Origin: Thauera sp.
GTDB lineage: Bacteria > Pseudomonadota > Gammaproteobacteria > Burkholderiales > Rhodocyclaceae
Direction of reading: 5' to 3'
Length of the DNA stretch: 27,329 bases
NCBI GenBank assembly: GCA_003446655.1
Contig: DMCZ01000193.1
Span: 1 to 27,329, forward strand
Part shown: in pieces, positions 1-9,720 of the stretch
Position numbering within the stretch: the first letter of the stretch is position 1
Layout: each line of letters opens with the position of its first letter
The notes under the pieces: generated by a model
What the model saw: the letters and a program-made list of their open reading frames with translations, nothing else
Told to the model about the DNA's origin: nothing
The model's database searches: none
Made by a program: the position numbers and the translations under genes

Positions 1-1
1 C

Positions 2-271
2 ATTCGAGTGCGATGGCCCTGGGAGACGGTCCAGTATCTGCGGCAGTTCGCGCAATCACTGTGCAGAAACTTCCCGCGCCTGCAGTCCGATGGCCATCCG
101 AAATGGAAGGAGGTCGCACTCGCACTGCCCGCGCTCGGCAAGGGCTGGGCCTACTCCCCCGCGACCGAACGTCACCTGCGAACATGCATCCAGCAAGGGA
201 CTTCCAGCTTCACCGCGCCGGCGAGGGCGAACTGCACGCAGCAAGAGCGCGTGCTGGGGCTGTGCAACTGA
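2..271 (+). CDS. C-terminal part of an unrecognised protein (5' end outside the window)
   Basis: An open frame runs from the left edge to a TGA at 269-271. It has no ribosome binding site before the first possible start (GTG at 8), so I read it as the last 89 codons of a longer gene. Third codon positions are mostly G or C, as expected of a real gene in this genome. The peptide is moderately basic, with Trp, Tyr and four Cys residues (for example SLCRNFP, RTCIQQG and a terminal LCN). I see no membrane segment and no family motif. It converges on argJ, with a GC-rich hairpin between them. I do not recognise the family. The frame could be spurious given the short length and high GC. Confidence 0.4.
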   Translation: MRVRWPWETVQYLRQFAQSLCRNFPRLQSDGHPKWKEVALALPALGKGWAYSPATERHLRTCIQQGTSSFTAPARANCTQQERVLGLCN

Positions 272-360
272 GCCTGAAACGCAGGCGTGCCGGATGGCGC
301 CGCTGACGGGCCGAAAAGCGGTCGGGTGGCTGCCCTCCCGCAGCGAAGAGTCCCGTGGGT

Positions 361-384
361 CCCGTGGCTCGCCACGAGCACGGG
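361..384. terminator. GC-rich inverted repeat between convergent genes
   Basis: The arms CCCGTG-G-CTCG and CGAG-CACGGG pair around a CCA loop with one bulged G. The repeat lies between the end of the left-edge gene and the end of argJ. No clear U-run follows on either strand, so terminator function is inferred from position and stem strength. Confidence 0.35.
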
Positions 385-410
385 ATCACGCTCGATGGTG
401 CTGGAAGTGA

Positions 411-1649
411 TCAGCTCCGGTAGTCGGCGTTGATCTTGACGTAGTCGTACGAGAAGTCGCAGGTCCAGACGGTGGCCGCGGCGTCACCGCGCCCGAGGTC
501 GATGCGCACCGTCAGCTCGGCGTGCTTCATGATCCGCGAGCCAGCCTCCTCAACGTAGCTCGCGGCCCGCCCGCCCAGCTCGGCGACCAGCACGGTCTCG
601 TCCGGGTTTCCGAGCCACACACGCAGCTTCGACACGTCGAGATCATCGATACCCGCATAGCCGATCGCCGCCAGGATTCGGCCAAGGTTGGGGTCGGAGG
701 CGAAGAACGCGGTCTTCACCAGCGGCGAGTGCGCCACCGCATAGCCGACCTTGCGGCACTCGTCGCGGTCCTTGCCGCCTTCCACCGCGATCGTCATGAA
801 CTTGGTCGCGCCCTCGCCGTCGCGCACGATGGCCTGCGCGAGCGCAACCGAGACCTCGACCACCGCGTCACGCAAGGTCTTGTAGTCAGCGCTGGCGGCG
901 TCGGTGATCTCGGCGTTGCCGGCGGCGCCGGTGGCGATGACGATGAAGGAGTCGTTGGTCGAGGTATCGCCATCGACCGTGATGCTGTTGAAGGACAGGT
1001 CGGCTGCCTCGCGGGCCAGCCCCTCGAGCAGCGCCTGCGAGACCGCAGCGTCGCAGGCGAGGAAGCCGAGCATGGTCGCCATGTTGGGCCTGATCATGCC
1101 GGCACCCTTGCTCATGCCGGTGAGCGTCACCGTCTTGCCGCCGATCTGCACCTGCTTCGACACGGCCTTGGCCAGCGTGTCGGTGGTCATGATCGCGTGT
1201 GCGGCATCGAACCAGCCATCGGCGCGCAGGTTGGCGATGGCTTTCGGGAGGCCGGCGACCAGGCGATCGACCGGCAGCGGCTCGAGGATCACGCCGGTCG
1301 AGAACGGCAGCACCTGCTCCGTCCGCAACCCCATCTGCTGCGCCAGCGCAGCGCAGGTGGCCTGCGCATTGGCCAGGCCCGGCTCGCCCGTGCCGGCGTT
1401 GGCGACGCCGGTGTTGATGACCAGCGCGCGGATTGCGCTGCTCGCCAGGTGCGCCTTGCAGACCTGAACCGGCGCAGCGCAGAAACGATTGCGGGTGAAC
1501 ACGCCAGCAGCACGGCTACCCGCGGCGAGCTCGATCACGGTAAGGTCGCGACGGTTGGCCTTGCGGATGCCGGCCTCGGCGACGCCGAGGCGGACGCCCG
1601 CGACGGGCTTGAGGTCAGCAGGATTCGGGGTGACGAGGTTGACGGCCAT
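411..1649 (-). CDS. argJ: Bifunctional glutamate N-acetyltransferase / amino-acid acetyltransferase (ornithine acetyltransferase)
   Basis: ArgJ moves the acetyl group from N-acetylornithine to glutamate, recycling acetyl groups in arginine biosynthesis; bifunctional members also use acetyl-CoA. The 412-residue length is normal. The autocleavage motif KGAGMIRPNMATML lies at about residues 181-194, and the Thr of ATML (T192) is the expected new N-terminal nucleophile of the beta chain. GVANAGTGEPG and TTDTLAK are also typical of the family. The ATG at 1649 is chosen because GGAGG sits about six bases upstream and the conserved N-terminus starts right after it. The secA stop is only 19 bp upstream, so the two genes are probably co-transcribed. 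Whether this enzyme is mono- or bifunctional cannot be read from the sequence. Confidence 0.96.
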   Translation of the reverse strand: MAVNLVTPNPADLKPVAGVRLGVAEAGIRKANRRDLTVIELAAGSRAAGVFTRNRFCAAPVQVCKAHLASSAIRALVINTGVANAGTGEPGLANAQATCAALAQQMGLRTEQVLPFSTGVILEPLPVDRLVAGLPKAIANLRADGWFDAAHAIMTTDTLAKAVSKQVQIGGKTVTLTGMSKGAGMIRPNMATMLGFLACDAAVSQALLEGLAREAADLSFNSITVDGDTSTNDSFIVIATGAAGNAEITDAASADYKTLRDAVVEVSVALAQAIVRDGEGATKFMTIAVEGGKDRDECRKVGYAVAHSPLVKTAFFASDPNLGRILAAIGYAGIDDLDVSKLRVWLGNPDETVLVAELGGRAASYVEEAGSRIMKHAELTVRIDLGRGDAAATVWTCDFSYDYVKINADYRS

Positions 1650-1668
1650 GTGCGCCTCCGTGTTTCGA

Positions 1669-4404
<2,736 letters not shown>

Positions 4405-4438
4405 GTTTTGGGTTCGACGTCGATTCGGCAAAGGCGAG

Positions 4439-4447
4439 AGTTTATCA
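4439..4447 (-). promoter_or_regulatory. Candidate extended -10 promoter for secA
   Basis: On the minus strand this reads TGATAAACT, an extended -10 form (TG-n-TAAACT). It would start transcription near 4432 and give a leader of roughly 28 bases. I see no good -35. A 10-bp palindrome TCGACGTCGA (4414-4423) lies within the leader. Confidence 0.4.
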
Positions 4448-4489
4448 TGGCGCAACCACCCGCCTCATGACGCTTCGCACACCCTCCCG

Positions 4490-4921
4490 ATGACCCGCCC
4501 GCTCAGTCGCTTTCTCGGCAGCGGCGACGCCCTCGCCCGCCTCCAGGACCACGCCGCGCGCCTGCGCCGCATCCAGGGCGCGCTCGAGCTGGCACTGCCA
4601 CCTCAGCTGCAGGGCCAATGCCAGGTCGCCAACCTCAAGGATGGCGCACTGGTCCTGAGCGCCCGCGGCGGCGCTGCTGCGGTGCGGCTCCGGCAGATGC
4701 TGCCGAGCCTGCTCGACCAGCTCGTCGCTGCGGGGCACGCCGTGCAGACGATCAAGGTCAAGGTCGCATCGCCGGAGCAGGTCTCGTGGCAACGGCAGCC
4801 GACCGAACGCCACATCTCGTCCGAGGCCAAGGCCGGGCTGGGCGTCTTCGCCAGCAGCCTGCCGCCGGACTCACCGCTGCGCGCCTCGCTCGAGCGCCTG
4901 ATCCGGCGCGGCAGGGAGTGA
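4490..4921 (+). CDS. dciA: DciA-like replicative helicase loader (DUF721)
   Basis: DUF721 proteins of the DciA type load or assist the replicative helicase DnaB in bacteria that lack the phage-derived loaders DnaC/DnaI. This 143-residue protein has the usual layout. Its N-terminal half resembles a KH-like domain: a helical start with LRRIQGALELALPPQL, then beta strands around CQVANLKDGALVLSARGGAAAVRLRQM at about residues 44-70, and IKVKV at about 88-92. The C-terminal tail is flexible and charged, ending LERLIRRGRE. ATG 4490 gives the canonical N-terminus; no strong ribosome binding site is visible. In Pseudomonas aeruginosa a dciA gene likewise lies between secA and lpxC, which supports the assignment. 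The DUF721 call is more certain than the specific function. Confidence 0.82.
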   Translation: MTRPLSRFLGSGDALARLQDHAARLRRIQGALELALPPQLQGQCQVANLKDGALVLSARGGAAAVRLRQMLPSLLDQLVAAGHAVQTIKVKVASPEQVSWQRQPTERHISSEAKAGLGVFASSLPPDSPLRASLERLIRRGRE

Positions 4922-4922
4922 G

Positions 4923-4940
4923 GCGCCCGTCCTTGGGCGC
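4923..4940. terminator. Short inverted repeat between convergent dciA and the small membrane gene
   Basis: GCGCCC and GGGCGC (6-bp arms) flank a 6-base loop in the 40-bp gap between two convergent stop codons. It may act as a two-way terminator, but there is no U-run, so this rests mainly on position. Confidence 0.3.
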
Positions 4941-4961
4941 AAGGTCCGCAGGCCCGCTGAC

Positions 4962-5141
4962 TCAGGCGACCGGAGCGAGAACGCGTTCGATCGCGAACAA
5001 GGCCAGAAACACGAACAGCACAACCACTGTCGCGCGAAAAGCCTTCCAGGCCCAGGTCTTGTAGCGCGGATTTCCCGTCAGCGACCAAAGGATCACCGAG
5101 CCGCCGATCGCCAGCACGGCAAGCAGCAGCAATAAGCGCAT
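4962..5141 (-). CDS. Small two-helix inner-membrane protein of unknown function
   Basis: From the ATG at 5141 this encodes 59 residues. Two hydrophobic helices are clear: residues about 2-20 (LLLLLAVLAIGGSVILWSL) and about 36-52 (ATVVVLFVFLALFAI). The short link between them, TGNPRYKTWAWKAFR, is positively charged and rich in aromatics. The protein ends ERVLAPVA. An alternative GTG start at 5165 would add eight polar residues; neither start has a well-placed Shine-Dalgarno. The gene lies downstream of lpxC on the same strand, 105 bp from its stop, and converges on dciA. I do not recognise a named family, and no function can be inferred beyond membrane location. Good coding character and two clean helices argue that it is real. 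Confidence 0.65.
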   Translation of the reverse strand: MRLLLLLAVLAIGGSVILWSLTGNPRYKTWAWKAFRATVVVLFVFLALFAIERVLAPVA

Positions 5142-5180
5142 GATCAGCACAGGAGAGCGCTCCACGACGCCTGTCGACCG

Positions 5181-5216
5181 TCGGCGTCGGCGTCGGCATC
5201 GGCGTCGGCATCGGCA
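5181..5216. repeat. Hexanucleotide tandem repeat, six units of TCGGCR
   Basis: Six consecutive 6-bp units read TCGGCG, TCGGCG, TCGGCA, TCGGCG, TCGGCA and TCGGCA. The array sits in the gap between the lpxC stop (5247) and the start of the small membrane gene. Read on the minus strand in one frame it would encode Met-Pro/Thr-Pro dipeptides, but no supported gene covers it. The 6-bp unit would not shift a reading frame if copy number changed. Confidence 0.8.
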
Positions 5217-5246
5217 AGGCGAGGATCGGGAATGGGTCTCATGGGT

Positions 5247-6173
5247 TCAGGCGAACGCGGCCGCCACAGGCGCGAACTGGTGGGCAACCGCAGCCGGCGT
5301 GGACGCTGCCTGGTCGAAAGTCACGATCTCCCAGGCCTCCCTGTCTTCGAGCAGCACGCGCAGGATCTGGTTGTTGAGCGCGTGCCCCGCCTTGTGCGCC
5401 GAATACGCTGCCAGCAGCGGATGACCGCAAAGGTAGAGGTCGCCGATCGCGTCCAGCACCTTGTGCTTGACGAACTCATCCGCATAGCGCAGCCCTTCGG
5501 CGTTGAGCACGCGATACTCATCCATCACGATCGCGTTCTCGAGACTTCCGCCGAGCGCGAGGCCGTTCGCGCGCATGAACTCGACGTCCTGCATGAAGCC
5601 GAAGGTGCGCGCGCGGGCGACGTCGCGCACGTAGGACTGCTCGGCGAAGTCGATCGTGACCTGGGTGGATGTGCTGTCGATTGCCGGGTGGTTGAACACG
5701 ATCGAGAACGACAGCCTGAAGCCGTCGTAGGGCTCGAGCTTCACCCACTTGTCGCCCTCGACGTATTCGACGGCCTTCTTGACGCGGAGGAATTTCTTGG
5801 GCGCTTTCTGCTCCTCGATCCCTGCGGACTGCAGCAGGAACACGAAGGGGGCCGAACTGCCGTCCAGGATCGGAATCTCGGGCGCATCGACCTCCACATG
5901 CAGATTGTCGATGCCGAGCCCGGCAAGCGCCGACATCAGATGTTCGACGGTGCCGACCTTGTGACCACCTTTTTCCAGCCCCGAACACATGCGCGTGTCG
6001 CATACCGCATAGGGGTCTGCGGGCAGGGTCAGGGGCGGATCGAGGTCGACACGATGGAAGACGATGCCGGTGTCGGGGGCCGCCGGGCGCAGGGTCAGCG
6101 TCACCTTGCGGCCGCCGTGCAGCCCGACACCCGTGGCCTTGACGATGGACTTGAGAGTGCGCTGCCTGATCAT
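5247..6173 (-). CDS. lpxC: UDP-3-O-acyl-N-acetylglucosamine deacetylase
   Basis: LpxC is the zinc-dependent deacetylase that makes the first committed step of lipid A synthesis in the cytoplasm. The 308-residue length is normal. Expected zinc ligands are visible: H78 in the motif TVEHLMSAL, then H237 and D241 in VKHKVLDAIGDL. E77 would be the general base and H264 (KAGH) the second catalytic histidine. MIRQRTLKS is a standard start, and AAGGA sits 9-10 bases upstream of ATG 6173. The gene follows ftsZ in the same direction but is separated from it by a strong terminator and has its own candidate promoter. Adjacency to the end of the dcw cluster is common in proteobacteria. Confidence 0.98.
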   Translation of the reverse strand: MIRQRTLKSIVKATGVGLHGGRKVTLTLRPAAPDTGIVFHRVDLDPPLTLPADPYAVCDTRMCSGLEKGGHKVGTVEHLMSALAGLGIDNLHVEVDAPEIPILDGSSAPFVFLLQSAGIEEQKAPKKFLRVKKAVEYVEGDKWVKLEPYDGFRLSFSIVFNHPAIDSTSTQVTIDFAEQSYVRDVARARTFGFMQDVEFMRANGLALGGSLENAIVMDEYRVLNAEGLRYADEFVKHKVLDAIGDLYLCGHPLLAAYSAHKAGHALNNQILRVLLEDREAWEIVTFDQAASTPAAVAHQFAPVAAAFA

Positions 6174-6197
6174 GTTCTTTTCCTTTGCAGATCAGTC

Positions 6198-6206
6198 ATT
6201 TTAGCA
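6198..6206 (-). promoter_or_regulatory. Candidate extended -10 promoter for lpxC
   Basis: The minus strand reads TGCTAAAAT, an extended -10 (TG-n-TAAAAT), 24-32 bases upstream of the lpxC start. No recognisable -35 lies 17 bp further up. Its location just after the ftsZ terminator fits independent transcription of lpxC. Confidence 0.5.
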
Positions 6207-6288
6207 CGCACCCCAAAACCGGCCGGGCTATCGCCGCCATGGACACAAGCTGTTGCGCAAGCGGATGTTGCAAAGCAGCAACCACATG

Positions 6289-6332
6289 AAAAAGCCCGCC
6301 CGCAGACTGGAGGCGACAGTCTGCGGGCGGGC
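6289..6332 (-). terminator. Intrinsic terminator after ftsZ (end of the dcw cluster)
   Basis: Two 15-base arms (6294-6308 and 6318-6332; GCCCGCCCGCAGACT and its complement) pair perfectly around a 9-base loop. On the minus strand five T residues follow (complement of 6289-6293). The stem begins 14 bases after the ftsZ stop codon. This is the clearest Rho-independent terminator in the window. Confidence 0.93.
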
Positions 6333-6346
6333 TTCGAACGGCGCGA

Positions 6347-7492
6347 TCAGTCTGCCTGGCGACGCAGGAAGGCCGGGATGTCGTAGGTGCCGACGCCGCT
6401 GGTGCTCATCGCCTCGACCGTCGACCGGCGGCCACTGCGCATCACCGCCGGCACGTCCAGGTTGCTCATGTCGACACTGCCGCCGCCAATCGCCGGGCCG
6501 TAGGTACCCGTGCCCTGCACCACCTGCATGATCGGCTGGCGCGCGGCACGCGGCGCGCCCAGACCCGTGGCCACCACGGTGATGCGGATGCGGTCTTCCA
6601 TGGTGTCGTCGAACACGGTGCCGTATTTCACGAAGGCTTCCGGCGCGGCGAAGGCCTGCACGGTCTTCACCGCGTCGCGCACTTCCGACATCTTCAGCGA
6701 CTTGCTGGCCGTGATGTTGATCAGCACGCAGCGCGCGCCCGACAGCTCGGTGCCCTCGAGCAGCGGCGAGACCGCAGCCTGCTCGGCGGCGATGCGGGCG
6801 CGATCGAGCCCCGCGGCCTCGGCCGAACCCATCATCGCGCGGCCCATCTCGGCCATCGCGGTGCGGACGTCCTGGAAGTCGACGTTCACCAGGCCGGGGA
6901 CATTGATGATCTCGGCGATGCCGCCGACCGCCGAACGCAGCACGTTGTCCGCGGAGCGGAAACATTCCTCGAAGCCGGCGTCATCGCCGAAGACCTCGAG
7001 AAGCTTGTCGTTGAGCACGACGATCAGCGAATCGACGTGGCGGGTGAGTTCCTCGATGCCACTCTCGGCAACGCGGATACGGTTCTCGAAGTCGAAAGGC
7101 TTGGTGACCACGGCCACGGTCAGCAGGCCCATCTCCTTTGCGATCTCGGCCACAACCGGCGCCGCGCCGGTACCGGTGCCGCCGCCCATGCCGCCGGTGA
7201 TGAACACCATGTGCGCCCCTTCGAGCGCGGCGGCGATGTCCTCGCGCGACTCCTGCGCAGCCGCACGGCCAGCTTCGGGCTTCGAGCCAGCGCCGAGGCC
7301 GGTATTGCCCAGCTGGACCTTGGTCGGAGCCAGACAGCGCTTCAGCGCCTGGGCGTCGGTGTTGGCGGAGATGAAATGCACCCCCTTCACGCCCTCGCGG
7401 ATCATGTGATCGACCGCGTTGCCCCCTGCACCGCCCACACCGACCACCTTGATGACGGTTCCGGACGGTTCCTTCTCAACGATTTCAAACAT
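6347..7492 (-). CDS. ftsZ: Cell division protein FtsZ (tubulin-like GTPase)
   Basis: FtsZ polymerises into the Z-ring at midcell and recruits the divisome. The 381 residues show the nucleotide-binding GVGGAGGNAV near residue 18, the tubulin signature GGMGGGTGTGAAP (G-box about 104-110), and the T7 loop GLVNVDFQDVR with D205 and D208 completing the GTPase site of the neighbouring subunit. A short variable linker leads to the conserved C-terminal peptide YDIPAFLRRQAD that binds FtsA and other tethers. AGGAGG precedes ATG 7492 at a suitable distance. Oddity: where E. coli has FEGKKRMAFAEQG this protein has FENRIRVAESG, two residues shorter and with Asn for Gly, but keeping the Glu and Arg that contact nucleotide. 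ftsZ is the last gene of the cluster and the only one with a sizeable upstream spacer. Confidence 0.98.
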   Translation of the reverse strand: MFEIVEKEPSGTVIKVVGVGGAGGNAVDHMIREGVKGVHFISANTDAQALKRCLAPTKVQLGNTGLGAGSKPEAGRAAAQESREDIAAALEGAHMVFITGGMGGGTGTGAAPVVAEIAKEMGLLTVAVVTKPFDFENRIRVAESGIEELTRHVDSLIVVLNDKLLEVFGDDAGFEECFRSADNVLRSAVGGIAEIINVPGLVNVDFQDVRTAMAEMGRAMMGSAEAAGLDRARIAAEQAAVSPLLEGTELSGARCVLINITASKSLKMSEVRDAVKTVQAFAAPEAFVKYGTVFDDTMEDRIRITVVATGLGAPRAARQPIMQVVQGTGTYGPAIGGGSVDMSNLDVPAVMRSGRRSTVEAMSTSGVGTYDIPAFLRRQAD

Positions 7493-7597
7493 TTGCCTCG
7501 CCTCCTGATTTGACGGCCCTGCTCAACACCGAACGCCGGTCAGCCCGCATCTAGTATCAGACCCGCAGTCTACTACTAAATAAGCGACGACAAACCA

Positions 7598-7618
7598 GCA
7601 ATCATCCAAATTGATTGC
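7598..7618. repeat. AT-rich inverted repeat in the ftsA-ftsZ spacer
   Basis: GCAATCA and TGATTGC (7-bp perfect arms) flank a 7-base loop, 16 bases after the ftsA stop. The 141-bp spacer (7493-7633) is unusually AT-rich for this genome, including a TATTTAGTAGTAGACT-like stretch on the minus strand around 7567-7583 that could hold an ftsZ promoter. I cannot fix a -35/-10 pair. The repeat could be an operator, an mRNA hairpin or chance. Confidence 0.5.
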
Positions 7619-7633
7619 GTCCGAAAAGCGCGC

Positions 7634-8863
7634 TCAGAAATTACGCTCGAACCACGCCTTCATTCGCCCGAAAACCTGCTTCACGCTGCGTGTATCGCGC
7701 GCCTGAAGCCCCCTGCGCCGCTGTGCGGCACCTTCCATCACCAGTCCCATCGCGGTCGCGTAGCGCGGCTGGCAAACCACGTCGGCCAGGCCGCCGTCGT
7801 ATTGCGGCGCACCCACGCGCGCCGGCATGTGAAACACGTCCTCGGCCAGCTCGGCCATGCCGCGCATCACTGCGGAACCGCCCGTGAGCACGATGCCCGA
7901 GGACAGCAGCTCCTCGTAACCGCTGCGCCGCAGCTCGGCCTGCACCAGCTCGAAGAGCTCGGACACGCGCGGCTCGATCACGTCTGCCAGCGCCTGGCGC
8001 GACAGCTTGCGCGGCGGCCGGTCGCCCACGCCGGGCACCTCGATCATCTCCTCGGGATCAGCCATCTGATGCATGGCGACGCCGTGACGGATCTTGATCT
8101 CCTCGGCTTCCGAGGTCGGCGTGCGCAGCGCCATCGCGATGTCGTTGGTGATCTGGTCGCCCGCGACCGGGATCACCGCGGTATGGCGGATCGCGCCCTG
8201 AGTGAACACCGCGATGTCAGTGGTGCCGCCGCCGATGTCGACCATGCACACGCCGAGCTCCTTCTCATCCTCGGTGAGCACGGCGTGGCTGGAGGCGAGC
8301 GGCTGCAGGCTCAGGTCCATGACCTCCAGACCGCAGCGGCGCACGCACTTGATCACGTTCTGTGCCGCCGAAACCGCGCCGGTGACGATGTGCACCTTGA
8401 CCTCGAGGCGCACGCCGCTCATGCCGATCGGCTCGCGCACCCCGCCCTGGCCATCGATGATGAACTCCTGGGTCAGGATGTGCAGGATCTGCTGCTCAGC
8501 CGGAATCGGCATCGCGCGCGCGACCTCGATCACGCGCTCGACGTCCATCGGCGAGACTTCCTTCTCCTTGATCGCGACCGTGCCACTGGAGTTGAAGCTC
8601 TTGATGTGGCTGCCGGCGATGCCGGTATAGACCTCGTGGATCTTGCAGTCGGCCATGAGCTCGACCTCCTGCACGACACGCGAGATCGCGTCGACCGTCG
8701 CCTCGATGTTCACCACCACGCCGCGCTTGAGGCCGTTGGTCGGCTGTGTGCCAAGGCCGACGACGTTGAGCCGCCCATCGGGCTTGACCTCGGCCACCAT
8801 GCAGGTGACCTTGGCGGTGCCGATGTCCAGCCCGACGATCAGTTCGTTGTATTGCTTGCTCAT
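7634..8863 (-). CDS. ftsA: Cell division protein FtsA (actin-like membrane tether)
   Basis: FtsA is an actin-fold ATPase that anchors FtsZ filaments to the inner membrane and helps activate septal wall synthesis. From ATG 8863 it is 409 residues. It starts with the phosphate-binding motif GLDIGTAKVTC (residues about 11-21) and carries a second one, VDIGGGTTD, at 208-216. A late LTGGSA motif belongs to the same fold. The C-terminus KQVFGRMKAWFERNF is the amphipathic membrane-targeting helix. The ATG overlaps the ftsQ stop as ATGA, and AGGAAAGG lies just upstream. The open frame extends much further upstream, through ftsQ, but that part is out-of-frame shadow and is excluded. Confidence 0.98.
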   Translation of the reverse strand: MSKQYNELIVGLDIGTAKVTCMVAEVKPDGRLNVVGLGTQPTNGLKRGVVVNIEATVDAISRVVQEVELMADCKIHEVYTGIAGSHIKSFNSSGTVAIKEKEVSPMDVERVIEVARAMPIPAEQQILHILTQEFIIDGQGGVREPIGMSGVRLEVKVHIVTGAVSAAQNVIKCVRRCGLEVMDLSLQPLASSHAVLTEDEKELGVCMVDIGGGTTDIAVFTQGAIRHTAVIPVAGDQITNDIAMALRTPTSEAEEIKIRHGVAMHQMADPEEMIEVPGVGDRPPRKLSRQALADVIEPRVSELFELVQAELRRSGYEELLSSGIVLTGGSAVMRGMAELAEDVFHMPARVGAPQYDGGLADVVCQPRYATAMGLVMEGAAQRRRGLQARDTRSVKQVFGRMKAWFERNF

Positions 8864-9720
8864 TGCTTGCCTTTCCTGCCTGCAGGGGCCACGGGCTGCT
8901 GCAGCACCGAGGCGTCGGCCGGGGTGAGCGCGAATCCACCCGGATAGCGCAGATCCGCGACCCTGATTTCGATATCGATTTCCCTCTCCACGCCCGGCCA
9001 CACCGCGATGAAGCGCTGCAACCGCTCGACGAGCGGGGATTTTTCCTGTTCGCGCCCGAGCACGATCGTCATGCCGTTGTCGAGCTGGAGTTGCCACGCC
9101 TCGCGTGCAGACAGCGCGAGTCCGACCAGGCGCACACCGAGCGGCTGCAGCATGGCGGAGTAGTCGCGGTAGCGTGCGAGCAACCAGCCCGAGGAACCCT
9201 GCGGACCGTCGAACTGCGGCAGGTCGGCGTTCGATGCCGCGATGAAAACCTCGCCCTGGCGGTTGACCAGGCGCGCGTCGCCGCTGTCGGAGACCGTCCA
9301 GTATGCAACCGCGTCGTGCTCCTCGATCCGCAGCTCCAGCGCATCCGGCCAGCGCCGGCGCACCTCGGCCTTGCGCACCCAGGGCAGCTTCTCGAAGGTT
9401 TCCCTGACCGCTTGCAGGTCGACGGTGAAGAAATTGCCCTGCACGGCCATGCGTGCAGCGTAATCGAGCTGCTCCTCCGTCACCTGCGAGGGCTTTGTCA
9501 CCACCACCAGCTCGCGCAACGGAAACAGCGGACGCGACAGGAACCACAGCACCAGCGCCCAGCCGAGCGCCACCGCGGCACACAGCGTGAGCAGGTCGGA
9601 GAGCAGATTGAGCAGCGCCGGTCGATGCCACAGCCCGCGCTCCTCCGCGGCGCGCGCCCGCCCGCCCGCCGCCGCGCGGGCGGAGCGGATCGAGGCGGGA
9701 CGCGCACGCACTTCAGCCAA
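8860..9720 (-). CDS. ftsQ: Cell division protein FtsQ
   Basis: FtsQ is a bitopic divisome protein that bridges early and late division proteins through FtsB and FtsL. The 286 residues contain a basic, Ala/Arg-rich cytoplasmic tail, one membrane helix at about 39-61 (LLSDLLTLCAAVALGWALV), then a POTRA domain (about 67-137) with LPWVRKAEVRRRWPDALELRIEEH, followed by the FtsQ beta domain. The start is TTG at 9720: GGGAG is six bases upstream of it, whereas the next candidate, GTG at 9711, would leave about 15. The gene overlaps the end of ddl by 8 bases and shares ATGA with ftsA. Sequence identity across FtsQ proteins is low, but topology and position are decisive. Confidence 0.95.
   Translation of the reverse strand: MAEVRARPASIRSARAAAGGRARAAEERGLWHRPALLNLLSDLLTLCAAVALGWALVLWFLSRPLFPLRELVVVTKPSQVTEEQLDYAARMAVQGNFFTVDLQAVRETFEKLPWVRKAEVRRRWPDALELRIEEHDAVAYWTVSDSGDARLVNRQGEVFIAASNADLPQFDGPQGSSGWLLARYRDYSAMLQPLGVRLVGLALSAREAWQLQLDNGMTIVLGREQEKSPLVERLQRFIAVWPGVEREIDIEIRVADLRYPGGFALTPADASVLQQPVAPAGRKGKQ

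Noticed and set aside
4603..5217. 204-codon minus-strand frame starting with Met-Pro-Thr-Pro repeats
   Set aside because: It begins inside the hexanucleotide array, crosses the small membrane gene in another frame and runs antisense to dciA. The repeat explains its odd N-terminus.
8864..9631. Upstream extension of the ftsA frame through ftsQ
   Set aside because: FtsQ topology is clear in its own frame, and the ftsA ATG at 8863 has a good ribosome binding site and the expected N-terminus.
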